A stretch of DNA of 64,000 nucleotides, from contig NZ_JAFMSS010000012.1 in NCBI RefSeq assembly GCF_017916295.1, forward strand, positions 67,003 through 131,002, written 5' to 3'. Below, one piece after another: positions 17,839-26,131 of this stretch. The position numbers and the translations under genes are program-made. The notes under the pieces are model-generated. The model did not search any database. It had not been told where the DNA came from and saw only the letters and a list, made by a program, of their open reading frames with translations. The DNA comes from Rubellimicrobium arenae (lineage in GTDB: Bacteria > Pseudomonadota > Alphaproteobacteria > Rhodobacterales > Rhodobacteraceae). How positions within the stretch are numbered: the stretch's first letter is position 1; every line of letters begins with the position of its first letter.

Positions 17839-18647
17839 AGGAAGCCTCCGGTATCCTTGAAGCCGGCACGGGCAACTCCGCGCCGGCGGAAGTATTCAGC
17901 GATGATGAGAAGGGTGATCGAGATGGTCACAAGGATCGTCCCCAGCGCCATGATGAGCGGCAGGGCATCCACGAAACGGGTCAGGCCGTAGATGTAGACC
18001 GGCATCGTCGGGTTCGAGCCTGTCAGGAACTGCGCGATCACGAAATCATCGAGCGAGATGATGAAGCAGATCAGCAGCGACGAGATGATCCCGGGCAGCA
18101 CGAGCGGCAGCGTCACCAACCGGAACGCCCCCCAGCGCGTCTCACCCAAGTCCATGGCGGCCTCCTCGAAGGAGGGGTCGAGGTTCTGGAACGCCCCGTT
18201 CAGGATGGCGATCGAGAACGGGATGCAGATGACGGTATGCGCCGCGATCACCGTCCAGTTCGACAGGTTCAGGTCGAGCACCTGCCGCACCACGATCAGC
18301 AACGCGACCGCGATGACGATTTCGGGCAGCACGAGGGGCAGCATGACGAAGCCCAGCGCACCCCGCTTGCCAGGGAAGCTCGGCATCGTTCCAGCCCGCG
18401 CCGCGCAGGTGCCCAGCAGCGTCGCCAGGATTGCCGTGATCGAGGCAATGAAAAGCGAGTTGCGAAGCGCCTGATGCAGGGCCTGTGTCGTCCAGAGCTG
18501 CTCGAACCAGCGGGTGGAAAAACCGGTCAGCGGGAAGGCGATGATCGCCGCGTCGTTGAAGGCGAACAGCGGCAGCAGAAGGATCGGCGCATAAAGGAAG
18601 ACGAGATAGATGATCGCGTAGGTGCGAAGCCCCCAGGCCCTCCTCAT
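17835..18647 (-). CDS. potC: Polyamine-type ABC transporter permease PotC
   Basis: Inner-membrane permease of 270 residues with six helices and the EAA loop EEAAMDLGETRWGAFRLVTLPLVLPG that contacts the ATPase. It begins MRRAWGLRTYAIIYLVFLYAPI, typical of PotC/YdcV-type subunits. The start at 18647 overlaps the potB stop by four bases; the frame stays open upstream only as potB antiphase. Together with PotB it forms the channel of the importer. Confidence 0.9.
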   Translation of the reverse strand: MRRAWGLRTYAIIYLVFLYAPILLLPLFAFNDAAIIAFPLTGFSTRWFEQLWTTQALHQALRNSLFIASITAILATLLGTCAARAGTMPSFPGKRGALGFVMLPLVLPEIVIAVALLIVVRQVLDLNLSNWTVIAAHTVICIPFSIAILNGAFQNLDPSFEEAAMDLGETRWGAFRLVTLPLVLPGIISSLLICFIISLDDFVIAQFLTGSNPTMPVYIYGLTRFVDALPLIMALGTILVTISITLLIIAEYFRRRGVARAGFKDTGGFL

Positions 18648-19534
18648 GCCCGCCCCCGAAGCCAGCGGCGGTTGAGCAGGATGAAGAGGAGGCTGACGAT
18701 GCCGACGGCCAGCATGGTGATGATGGAGAGCGCCGCCCCGAGCGGCCAGTTGTTGAGTTGCAGGAACTGCGTCTGGATCACGTTCGACATCAGGCGCCCC
18801 CCCGAGCCCAGCATGAGTTCCGGCGTGACATAGTCCCCGATGGTCGGGATGAAGACGATCAGCACCGCGCCCACGATCCCCGGCACCGAAAGGGGCAGGG
18901 TTACGCGAAGGAACGTGGTGAACCGGTTCTCGCCCAGGTCCTGCGAGGCTTCGAGGAGGCTGCGGTCGATCTTCTCGAGCGCGACGTAGATGGGCAGGAT
19001 GGCAAACACGGCATAGGCATGAGCCAGCGTGATGATGACCGAGTTCAGGTTGTAGAGCAGGACGTTCAAGGGCTCCTGGATGATCCCGAGCTCGATCAGC
19101 CCGGTGTTCACGACGCCGTTGTAGCCGAGGATCACCTTCCACAGGAACACGCGGATCAGGTAGCTGGTCCAGAACGGGATCGTGATCAGGAACAGCCACA
19201 GCGACTTCCGCTCGGGCGCGACGACGAAGGACACGAAATAGGCGATCGGATAGGCCAATGCGACCGTGATCAGGGTCACGGTGGCCGACACGAAGATCGA
19301 CAGCGGCAGCACGCCCCAACGGTTCGCGTTGCCCCAGATGTAGATCGGGCCCGAAAAGATCTCGCGGTAGTTGGCCGTCGTGAAGGTGCGGTCCAGGTTC
19401 AGCCCGCTCTGGGTCCAGAACGAGATGACGACGATCGCCACCAGGGGAAAGGCCAGCAGGAGGAGCGAATAGATCAGGGGCGGCGCGACAAGGGCGGCGG
19501 CACGCGCCTTGGGTGACGTGGCGAAGATGCCCAT
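18644..19534 (-). CDS. potB: Polyamine-type ABC transporter permease PotB
   Basis: Inner-membrane permease of 296 residues, first gene of the potB-potC-potA run. Six hydrophobic helices and the EAA loop LEASQDLGENRFTTFLRVTLPLSVPG are visible. The start MGIFATSPKARAAALVAPPLIY is typical. No gene for a periplasmic substrate-binding protein (PotD-like) precedes it: the 330 bases up to rpsI hold no such frame, so the binding protein must be encoded elsewhere. Confidence 0.9.
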   Translation of the reverse strand: MGIFATSPKARAAALVAPPLIYSLLLLAFPLVAIVVISFWTQSGLNLDRTFTTANYREIFSGPIYIWGNANRWGVLPLSIFVSATVTLITVALAYPIAYFVSFVVAPERKSLWLFLITIPFWTSYLIRVFLWKVILGYNGVVNTGLIELGIIQEPLNVLLYNLNSVIITLAHAYAVFAILPIYVALEKIDRSLLEASQDLGENRFTTFLRVTLPLSVPGIVGAVLIVFIPTIGDYVTPELMLGSGGRLMSNVIQTQFLQLNNWPLGAALSIITMLAVGIVSLLFILLNRRWLRGRA

Positions 19535-19795
19535 GAAGCTGGCAGGCCCCCCTATTCCGATTGGGAGGGTTGTTCAACGCTGGCGTGGGAAGGTCAACGG
19601 CTTTGTGGCGGCGCTCCCGAACTGGGCGCGAGGTTGTGTCCGGCCGCGAGCGATTCGACGGCAAGGGCGCGAGGTTTGGGCTTGGCCTTGTGCAGGACCA
19701 TGACCGACCGGGTCGGGATGATCGTTCCGGAGAATTGAAACAACGCTCCACGGGACCGCTGTCGAGCTTGCAGCACCAAGGGTCTGATCGTGAGG
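19535..19795. other. Intergenic stretch upstream of potB
   Basis: Between the potB start and the rpsI terminator. No gene that survives inspection is visible on either strand. It must contain the potB promoter (minus strand), but I cannot point to convincing -35/-10 boxes. Confidence 0.5.
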
Positions 19796-19829
19796 CCAAA
19801 AACAGAATACGCGACCCGGGGGCCGCGTA
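19796..19829 (-). terminator. Rho-independent terminator of rplM-rpsI
   Basis: Read on the minus strand: 6-bp stem TACGCG...CGCGTA (19808-19829) with a GC-rich ten-base loop that can extend pairing, followed directly by TTCTGTTTTT. It lies about 35 bases after the rpsI stop and is the only hairpin plus U-tract of textbook form in the backbone part of the window. Confidence 0.75.
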
Positions 19830-19863
19830 CTCCACATTTCCGTATATCGGTCTCGACGAAGCG

Positions 19864-20358
19864 TCAGCGCTTCGAGAACTGGAAGCTCCGGCGTGCCTTG
19901 GCCTTGCCGTACTTCTTGCGCTCGACGACGCGGGCGTCGCGGGTCAGGAACCCGGCCGCTTTCAGCGAGGGACGCAGGGCGGGGTCGAAGAGCTGGAGGG
20001 CCTTCGAGATGCCGTGCTTGACTGCGCCGGCCTGACCCGACAGGCCACCGCCGGTCACGGTCGCCATGACGTCGAACTGGTCGGACACCCCAGCCACCGA
20101 GAAGGGCTGGCGCAGGATCATCTGCAGCACGGGACGCGCGAAGTAGACCGCCATCTCCTTGCCGTTCACAATGACCTTGCCGGAACCGGGCTTGACCCAG
20201 ACGCGGGCGACCGCGTCCTTGCGCTTGCCGGTGGCATAGGCGCGGCCGAGCGCGTCGCGCACGGGCTCACGAGGGGCCGGAGCGGGCGCGGCCTCGGCGG
20301 CGGCGGGCGCGACGGCAGCTTGGGAGAGCTGGTCGAAGGACCTGATCTGGTCGGCCAT
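19864..20358 (-). CDS. rpsI: 30S ribosomal protein S9
   Basis: Ribosomal protein S9 of 164 residues. The core begins at YATGKRKDAVARVWVKPG (about residue 41) and ends with the invariant C-terminal RRSFQFSKR tail that reaches toward the P-site tRNA. The first 40 residues are an Ala/Pro-rich extension (APAAAEAAPAPAPRE), a feature common in alphaproteobacterial S9. One base separates it from the rplM stop, so the two are co-transcribed in the conserved L13-S9 order. Confidence 0.97.
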   Translation of the reverse strand: MADQIRSFDQLSQAAVAPAAAEAAPAPAPREPVRDALGRAYATGKRKDAVARVWVKPGSGKVIVNGKEMAVYFARPVLQMILRQPFSVAGVSDQFDVMATVTGGGLSGQAGAVKHGISKALQLFDPALRPSLKAAGFLTRDARVVERKKYGKAKARRSFQFSKR

Positions 20359-20359
20359 T

Positions 20360-20821
20360 TTACGCGGTCCTCGTGTTCTTCTTGTTCATGGACTTGACGT
20401 CCAGGACTTCGGGCTGCTGGGCGTTCATGCCGTGCTCGGTGCCCGCGAAGACGCGCAGGTGCGACAGCTGCTTGCGCGACAGGCGGTTGCGGGGGAGCAT
20501 CCGGCGAACGGCGTTCTCGACCACGCGCTCGGGGTGCGCGCCCTCAAGGATCTGGGCCTTCGTGCGGGACTTGATGCCGCCCGGATGGCCGGTGTGCCAG
20601 TAGAAGTGCTCTTCCCGCTTGTCGCCGGTGAGCTGGACCTTGTCGGCGTTGATGATGATCACGTTGTCGCCCATGTCCATGTGGGGCGTGAACGTGGGCT
20701 TGTGCTTGCCACGAAGGCGCATCGCGACGATCGAGGCAAGGCGGCCCAGAACGACGCCCTCGGCGTCGATCAGGATCCACTTCTTCTCGATGTCCGCGGG
20801 GGTCGCGGTAAAGGTTTTCAT
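20360..20821 (-). CDS. rplM: 50S ribosomal protein L13
   Basis: Ribosomal protein L13, 153 residues, starting MKTFTATPADIEKKWILIDAEG. Signatures HMDMGDNVIIINADKV and GMLPRNRLSR-like MLPRNRLSRKQ are intact. The start at 20821 is set by homology; the frame remains open another 64 codons upstream through non-conserved sequence that includes the promoter, so those codons are not coding. First gene of rplM-rpsI. Confidence 0.97.
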   Translation of the reverse strand: MKTFTATPADIEKKWILIDAEGVVLGRLASIVAMRLRGKHKPTFTPHMDMGDNVIIINADKVQLTGDKREEHFYWHTGHPGGIKSRTKAQILEGAHPERVVENAVRRMLPRNRLSRKQLSHLRVFAGTEHGMNAQQPEVLDVKSMNKKNTRTA

Positions 20822-20873
20822 CGGGGTGTCCCAGGATTGAAGGGCGGGGAGGACCCCGCGTCGGAATGTCGGG

Positions 20874-20901
20874 GTTATACGGATTCCGCCGCTCGCGTCA
20901 A
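20874..20901 (-). promoter_or_regulatory. Sigma-70 type promoter of rplM-rpsI
   Basis: On the minus strand: -35 TTGACG (20901-20896), 16-base spacer, -10 TATAAC (20879-20874). Each box differs from consensus by one base. Transcription would start near 20867, giving a leader of about 46 bases before the rplM ATG. Confidence 0.8.
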
Positions 20902-20948
20902 CAGCAGTGCGTAACATAATCCCGAAGCAAACCAACACGTTGGAACAT

Positions 20949-20966
20949 GAGGTATAGTGATACCTC
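20949..20966. promoter_or_regulatory. Perfect palindrome upstream of the rplM promoter
   Basis: GAGGTAT-AGTG-ATACCTC: 7-bp arms with a 4-base centre, about 48 bases upstream of the -35 box. It looks like a dimeric-repressor operator. There is no gene starting to its right (the neighbour at 21133 ends here), so its target is unclear: either rplM-rpsI or a gene that has been lost. Confidence 0.45.
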
Positions 20967-21132
20967 CATTGTGCTGGTCCTTCGCGCTGTCCGAACGCTG
21001 ACGGCGAAGCCATGCACAGCCGCAGGGCGGCCTTCCACCCGCGCTATGGCCTACGTCAGGCAGGACTCCGGCCCCGAGCCGGATGCAGCCAGGGCGGCAC
21101 CGAACCGGGGTGCCGTCGCCTTCCGAGCGGGC

Positions 21133-22602
21133 TCAAAGGCCGTACAGGTCGCCGAACTTGGACTCGAGGTAATCCAGCAGCGGACCTTCGCCGGGCTCTG
21201 CGCCGACGGCGCGGGCGATGGTGTCGCGCGGCTCCCAGAGCCCGCCGTGCCGCTGGACGTGAGAGCGCAGCCAGCGGACGGCCCCGCTCGCGTCGCCGCG
21301 CCCCAGCTCATCGTCGAGATCCGGAAGGGCACGGCGCATCGCCTCGTGCAGGCAGCCTGCATAGACGTTGCCCAGGCTGTAGGTGGGGAAGTACCCGAAC
21401 AGCCCGACCGACCAGTGGACGTCCTGCAGCAACCCGTGGGACGGCCGGTCCACCGCGAACCCGAAATCGGCCAGGAATCGGTCGTTCCAGGCGGCTTCGA
21501 GGTCCCGGACCTGGAGATCCCCTCGCATCAACGCGCGTTCGAGGTCAAACCGCATGAGGACATGTAGGTTGTACTGGACCTCATCGGATTCGGTGCGGAT
21601 GTAGCCGCGCGAAACCCGGTTGGCGGTGCGGTAGAATTCGTCCTCGTTCGCGATGCCGAAATCGCCGAAGACGTCCTTCATGCGCCCGAAGAGCCAGCCC
21701 GTGAAGGCGCGGGAGCGGCCGAGCTGGTTCTCGTAGATGCGGCTCTGGCTTTCGTGGACGCCCATCGAGGCGCCCTGCCCCAGCGGCGTCAGGAAATGCG
21801 CCGCGTCGATGTTCTGCTCGTAGGTCGCGTGACCGACCTCGTGGATGGTCGAGTAGATGCAGTTGAACGGATCCGCCGGACTGGTCCGGGTGGTGATCCG
21901 CACGTCCGTCCCGCTTCCCGAGGAGAAGGGATGCACGGCCTTGTCCATCCGCCCCTTGGAAAAGTCGTAGCAGAAGGCTTTGGCCACCAGATTGGCCAGG
22001 AGGACTTGCCCCTCTTCGGGGAAGGTGCCCCGCAGCTCGGGTCCGGGCGCGGCGCCGAGGATCCTGTCCCGTAGCGCCACGAGGCGCGGACGAAGGGCGC
22101 CGAACATCTCGGCCAACTGCGCCGAGGACGTGCCCGGCTCATAATCGTCGAGAAGGGCGTCATAGACGTCCCCGCCATCGGCGATGGCCTGTCCCTCCTC
22201 CCGGCGGAGCGCCACGACGTCCTCCAGCACGGGCAGGAAGGCGGCCACATCCTCGTTGCGACGGGCCTCGGCCCAGATTCCCTGAGCGCGCGACGTTACG
22301 CGGGCCAGCTCGGCCGCGAGCCGGGCCGGGACGCGAAGGTTGCGCTGGTATCGGCGTCGGATGTGGCGAAGGTTCGCGTGCGCCACCTCGTCCAGCGCGA
22401 CGGCATGGTCGAGCCATTCGCCCAGGCGCGGATCGGTCCGGCGCGCGTGAAGCACGCCTTCGAGCGCCGCCATCTCCTCGGCCCTTTGCGCGGCGGCCCC
22501 GGATGGCATGACCGTCTCCTGATCCCAGCCGAGCCGCCCCATGATCTGGGCCAGGGCCTCGGTCTCGCGCTGGAAGCTCATCAGCTCCGCATAGGCGTTC
22601 AT
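21133..22602 (-). CDS. Carboxypeptidase M32 (thermostable carboxypeptidase 1 type)
   Basis: Zinc/cobalt metallocarboxypeptidase of the M32 family, 489 residues, close to the usual 490-500. The metal motif HEVGHATYEQN is present (HExxH), as are the family signatures FSSGSGTDVRITTR before it and MGVHESQSRIYENQLGRS after it, and RTESDEVQYNLHV. It is cytoplasmic with no signal peptide and removes C-terminal residues from peptides. The start at 22602 overlaps the ctaA stop (ATGA), giving translational coupling with haem A synthase, probably a fortuitous operon. Confidence 0.93.
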   Translation of the reverse strand: MNAYAELMSFQRETEALAQIMGRLGWDQETVMPSGAAAQRAEEMAALEGVLHARRTDPRLGEWLDHAVALDEVAHANLRHIRRRYQRNLRVPARLAAELARVTSRAQGIWAEARRNEDVAAFLPVLEDVVALRREEGQAIADGGDVYDALLDDYEPGTSSAQLAEMFGALRPRLVALRDRILGAAPGPELRGTFPEEGQVLLANLVAKAFCYDFSKGRMDKAVHPFSSGSGTDVRITTRTSPADPFNCIYSTIHEVGHATYEQNIDAAHFLTPLGQGASMGVHESQSRIYENQLGRSRAFTGWLFGRMKDVFGDFGIANEDEFYRTANRVSRGYIRTESDEVQYNLHVLMRFDLERALMRGDLQVRDLEAAWNDRFLADFGFAVDRPSHGLLQDVHWSVGLFGYFPTYSLGNVYAGCLHEAMRRALPDLDDELGRGDASGAVRWLRSHVQRHGGLWEPRDTIARAVGAEPGEGPLLDYLESKFGDLYGL

Positions 22603-23753
22603 GCGCGCCCCCGGATCGAGGAGGTGATGGGATGGCGGGCCAGGAACCGGCCGCGGATGACGAGCGCCCACAGCAGGATGGCGCTGGCCTGGTGGGTAAT
22701 GGCCACGTGCAGCTGCGCCATGCTGAGAACCGCCCAGATCCCCAGGATCACCTGAAGCGCGACCGCGCCGAGGATGAGGTTGAAGGCCGTCCGGGTCGTG
22801 GCATGGGGCGATCTCCGCGCGCGCAGCCAGACGATGACCGCCAGCGCCGCCACGGCATATCCGGTCATCCGGTGGATGAACTGCACGAGGCCCGGATTCT
22901 CGAAGAAGTTGCGCCAGACGGGCACGAGGTCCAGCGGGTCCGGCGGCAGGAAGCCCCCTGCCATGTCGGGCCAGGTCGGATAGGCGCGGCCTGCGTCGAT
23001 GCCGGCCACCAGGGCGCCCAGGACAATCTGCAGGAACAGCAGATGCATGAGACCGGTGGCCCCTCCGAACAGGCGCGGCTCGGCCTGTCGGCGGGCCGTC
23101 ATGATCTCGGTTTCGCGGCGCGAGAGCAGGAGCATCTGCCAGACGATGAAGCCCAGGATGGCGAAGGCCAGGCCAAGGTGGACCGCCAAGCGGTAGGAAG
23201 CGACCGAGGTCATCCCGGTCTGAAGGCCGGAGTGGACCATCCACCAGCCCACGACACCCTGCATCCCGATCATCGCGCCCAGGACCAGCATGCGCGGCGT
23301 CCAGCCGGACGGAAGGCGACGGGTCGCGAGGAAGCCCAGGAAGCCGCCGATGAAGACGAGGCCGATGACCCGGCCCAGGAGCCGGTGGCTCCATTCCCAC
23401 CAATAGATGTACTGGAAGTCGCCAAGGGTCATGCCCTGGTTCATCAGCTCATACTGGGGCGAAGCGCGGTAAAGGTCGAACTCGCTCTGCCAGTCGGACG
23501 CGCTGAGCGGCGGAAGGGTTCCGGTGACCAGGTTCCACTGCGTGATCGACAGCCCCGAGTCGGTCAACCGGGTCAGGCCCCCGACCAGGATCATGGCGAC
23601 CACCAGGACGAACAGGACGCCGAGCCAGAGCCGGACCCATCGCCGCGCGTCCGGCCGTCCGCGGTCGATCGCGCCCGTCACGACGGCAGGTCGCTCGGTC
23701 GTGGTCACTTCCTCGAAGATCGTGCGTGGCTTGGTCGCCATCGGGTCCCCCAT
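22599..23753 (-). CDS. ctaA: Haem A synthase (COX15/CtaA)
   Basis: Integral membrane enzyme oxidising the C8 methyl of haem O to make haem A for cytochrome aa3 oxidase. It has 384 residues with eight helices. The conserved sequences ILVGGLTRLTDSGLSITQW, WWEWSHRLLGR and MVHSGLQ in the first half, and QFIHRMTGY and HVAITHQASAI in the second, carry the haem-ligand histidines. Either the ATG at 23753 or the one at 23741 may be the start. It is coupled to the downstream M32 gene by a 4-base overlap. Confidence 0.95.
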   Translation of the reverse strand: MGDPMATKPRTIFEEVTTTERPAVVTGAIDRGRPDARRWVRLWLGVLFVLVVAMILVGGLTRLTDSGLSITQWNLVTGTLPPLSASDWQSEFDLYRASPQYELMNQGMTLGDFQYIYWWEWSHRLLGRVIGLVFIGGFLGFLATRRLPSGWTPRMLVLGAMIGMQGVVGWWMVHSGLQTGMTSVASYRLAVHLGLAFAILGFIVWQMLLLSRRETEIMTARRQAEPRLFGGATGLMHLLFLQIVLGALVAGIDAGRAYPTWPDMAGGFLPPDPLDLVPVWRNFFENPGLVQFIHRMTGYAVAALAVIVWLRARRSPHATTRTAFNLILGAVALQVILGIWAVLSMAQLHVAITHQASAILLWALVIRGRFLARHPITSSIRGRA

Positions 23754-23844
23754 CAGTCGACGCGGGTCTAGACCCGCCGGAGCGACCCATCAAGACCACC
23801 GCCGCGGTCCGGACCGCTCACCTTGTCGCAGATGAGGTGGGAGG

Positions 23845-24585
23845 TCAGCCCTTGCGCGCCCAGCGGACCATCTGTCGCAGAACGCCGTGGAGCGTCTGGA
23901 CGTCCTGGCCGGTCAGCGGCATCCGGCTCCAAAGGTTTCGGAGCGAAAGCTTCATGCTTTCGGCCTTGTGGTCGGGGAAGAAGAACCCCGCCTCCTCCAG
24001 CCGCTCCTCGAAGTGCCGCGCGAGGTGATCCACCTCGAGCGCCGAGGCCCATTGCGCGCCCGCCATCTCGGTCCGCACGGGAACGGCGGCCTGCGTGGCC
24101 CGCCGCCATTCATAGGCGACGAGAAGCACGCACTGCGCGAGGTTGAGGGACGAGAACTCGGGGTTGAGGTCGACCGTGATGATGGCGTTCGCGCGGGCGA
24201 CGTCCTGGTTCTCGAGCCCGGCCCGTTCCGGCCCGAAGAGGCAGGCCACCCGCTCCCCCCCGGCGATGCGGCGGGCCATGTCGGCGGCCGCCTCCTCGGG
24301 CGAGAAGACGGTCTTGGTCAGGTCGCGCGGCCGTGCGGTGGTGGCGTAGACGAAGGTGCAGTCCGCGACCGCCCCCTCAAGGTCGGGAAAGATCCCTGCC
24401 CCGTCCAGAACCCGTCCGGCCCCCGAGGCCATGGCCACGGCCCGCGGATTGGGCCAGCCGTCCCGCGGGTCGACCAGCCGCATCCGTTGCAGGCCGAAGT
24501 TCCACATCGCGCGCGCGGCGGCGCCGACATTCTCGCCCATCTGGGGGCGCACGAGCACGAAGGCGGGTTCAGTGGGTCCTTGCAT
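23845..24585 (-). CDS. trmJ: tRNA (cytidine/uridine-2'-O-)-methyltransferase TrmJ-type
   Basis: SPOUT-class RNA methyltransferase of 246 residues. The SpoU trefoil-knot motifs appear in order: FVLVRPQMGENVGAAARAMWNFG at the start, CLFGPERAGLEN in the middle and SSLNLAQCVLLVAYEW after it; the C-terminal helical extension makes it TrmJ-like (2'-O-methylation of tRNA position 32). The start at 24585 (MQGPTEPAF) has GGAG six bases upstream; an upstream ATG at 24597 is possible. It is divergent from the ThiE-like gene. Confidence 0.88.
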   Translation of the reverse strand: MQGPTEPAFVLVRPQMGENVGAAARAMWNFGLQRMRLVDPRDGWPNPRAVAMASGAGRVLDGAGIFPDLEGAVADCTFVYATTARPRDLTKTVFSPEEAAADMARRIAGGERVACLFGPERAGLENQDVARANAIITVDLNPEFSSLNLAQCVLLVAYEWRRATQAAVPVRTEMAGAQWASALEVDHLARHFEERLEEAGFFFPDHKAESMKLSLRNLWSRMPLTGQDVQTLHGVLRQMVRWARKG

Positions 24586-24689
24586 GCTGCGCTCCATAGG
24601 AGTCCCTGGCGCGGGCGGCAAGCTTGCTCAGGCTTGCAAACCCCTGCCGCCCGGCTAGAAGCCCCACGACCCCGCCGGAGAGAACCGCC

Positions 24690-25313
24690 ATGACCGACGC
24701 GCGCGACAAGCCGCAGATCACCCTTGTCACTCCGCCGGAGCTGGAGCTTTCCGTGTTCCCGGACCTCCTGGCCCGCTGCCTCGACGCCGTTCCGGTCGCG
24801 TGCCTGCGGCTGAGCCTGTCGACCCGCGACGAGGATCGGATCGCCCGGGTCGCCGACGCGCTGCGCGAGGTCTCCCACGCCCGCGACATCCCCATCGTGA
24901 TCGAAAACCACGTCCTGATGGTGGGGCGGCTGGGCCTCGACGGGGTTCACCTGCTCGATGCGGCCCGGTCGGTCCGCAAGATCCGCAAGGATTTGGGCGA
25001 TGATGCGATCGTGGGCGCGCATTGCGGAACCTCGAGGCACGACGGCATGACCGCGGCCGAACTGGGCGCCGACTACGTGAGCTTTGGTCCGGTCGGAGCG
25101 AGCCCGCTGGGCGACGGCCGGATCGCCGAGCGCGAACTCTTCGAATGGTGGTCCGAGATGATCGAAGTTCCGGTCATCGCCGAAGGCGAACTCGATGAGG
25201 CCCTGGTCCGGAGCCTTGCCCCGGTGACCGACTTCTTCAGCTTCGGGGCCGAGGTCTGGTCGGCGGACGATCCGGTGGCGCGGTTCCGCGCCCTCGTCTC
25301 GGCCGTGGACTGA
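24690..25313 (+). CDS. Thiamine phosphate synthase-like protein
   Basis: TIM-barrel protein of 207 residues resembling ThiE/TenI, which join the pyrimidine and thiazole moieties of thiamine. Visible are LVTPPELE at the start, the DGVHL strand, and the VSFGPVGAS phosphate-binding motif near residue 130. Alphaproteobacterial proteins of this divergent type are usually annotated thiamine phosphate synthase, but the classical ThiE pyrimidine-binding motif is weak, so TenI or an orphan family member remain possible. GGAG precedes the ATG at 24690. No thiamine genes lie nearby. Confidence 0.7.
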   Translation: MTDARDKPQITLVTPPELELSVFPDLLARCLDAVPVACLRLSLSTRDEDRIARVADALREVSHARDIPIVIENHVLMVGRLGLDGVHLLDAARSVRKIRKDLGDDAIVGAHCGTSRHDGMTAAELGADYVSFGPVGASPLGDGRIAERELFEWWSEMIEVPVIAEGELDEALVRSLAPVTDFFSFGAEVWSADDPVARFRALVSAVD

Positions 25314-25318
25314 CCCAG

Positions 25319-26131
25319 TCAGAAGGCGCTGCGCACCGCTCGTTCGGCCTCGGCCGCGATGGATTTGCGGTCCCGCCCGGCGACCGGAATCGGGGGGTGG
25401 TAGGTCAGCCGGACCTGTCCGCGCCGGCGTGCGGACAGCACGGCCAGGGCATGTGGGGCAAAATCCATGTCGCCGAACCAGGCGTAGAAGCGCGGGTCCT
25501 GTGAGGGCGGCGCGTCGTAGCGCAGAGTCACGGGCTGTACGGCAACGCCCTCCGGCGCCCCGGCGGCGAGCAGCCCGGCAAGGAGCGCGGGCTTGAACGG
25601 CAGCACCTGCTGATTGTCCGTCGAGGTGCCTTCCGGAAAGAGGACCAGGGTCTGCCCGCGCCCGAGCCTTTCCGTGATGGCGCGCGCCTGCTCTGCCACC
25701 TCGGCCCGCGCCTCGCGGCGGATGAACAGCGTGCCGGTGGCGCGGGCCAGGGCGCCGATCCCCGGCCAGGACGCGACCTCGGCCTTGGACACGAAGACGA
25801 CCCGCTGGCGCGAGTTCAGCACCAGGATATCCAGCCAGGACGAATGGTTGGCCAGCACCGCGCCCGGCCCGGAGCGTGCGGTGCCAGCGACCTCGAGCCG
25901 GAGGCCGATGAGCCACAGCGCCACGCGGCAGACCACGACGGTGATGCCGGGGCTGACCGGGGTGCGCGGATGGCAGAGCGGACGCTCGACCAGTCGGACC
26001 ATCCAGTTGAGCGCCAGCCCGCCGGATAGAAGCAGGGCCAGCGGCACCCCGCGCAGCACCGCGCGGCACAGGTCCGCCGGCCCGGGCCGCCGGAACTCCA
26101 ACTCGGGGCTGCCCCGCCACACGAGGCTCAT
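25319..26131 (-). CDS. olsA: Lyso-ornithine lipid O-acyltransferase (PlsC family)
   Basis: Membrane-associated 1-acyl-glycerol-phosphate-acyltransferase-like protein of 270 residues. PlsC motif I NHSSWLDILVL, the phosphate-binding FPEGTSTDNQQVLPFK motif III and later VQPVTLRY are intact, after an N-terminal hydrophobic segment. Its ATG overlaps the stop of the OlsB-type acyltransferase, and the pair in this order is the known ornithine-lipid route: OlsB N-acylates ornithine, OlsA O-acylates the product. Ornithine lipids are phosphate-free membrane lipids. Confidence 0.86.
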   Translation of the reverse strand: MSLVWRGSPELEFRRPGPADLCRAVLRGVPLALLLSGGLALNWMVRLVERPLCHPRTPVSPGITVVVCRVALWLIGLRLEVAGTARSGPGAVLANHSSWLDILVLNSRQRVVFVSKAEVASWPGIGALARATGTLFIRREARAEVAEQARAITERLGRGQTLVLFPEGTSTDNQQVLPFKPALLAGLLAAGAPEGVAVQPVTLRYDAPPSQDPRFYAWFGDMDFAPHALAVLSARRRGQVRLTYHPPIPVAGRDRKSIAAEAERAVRSAF

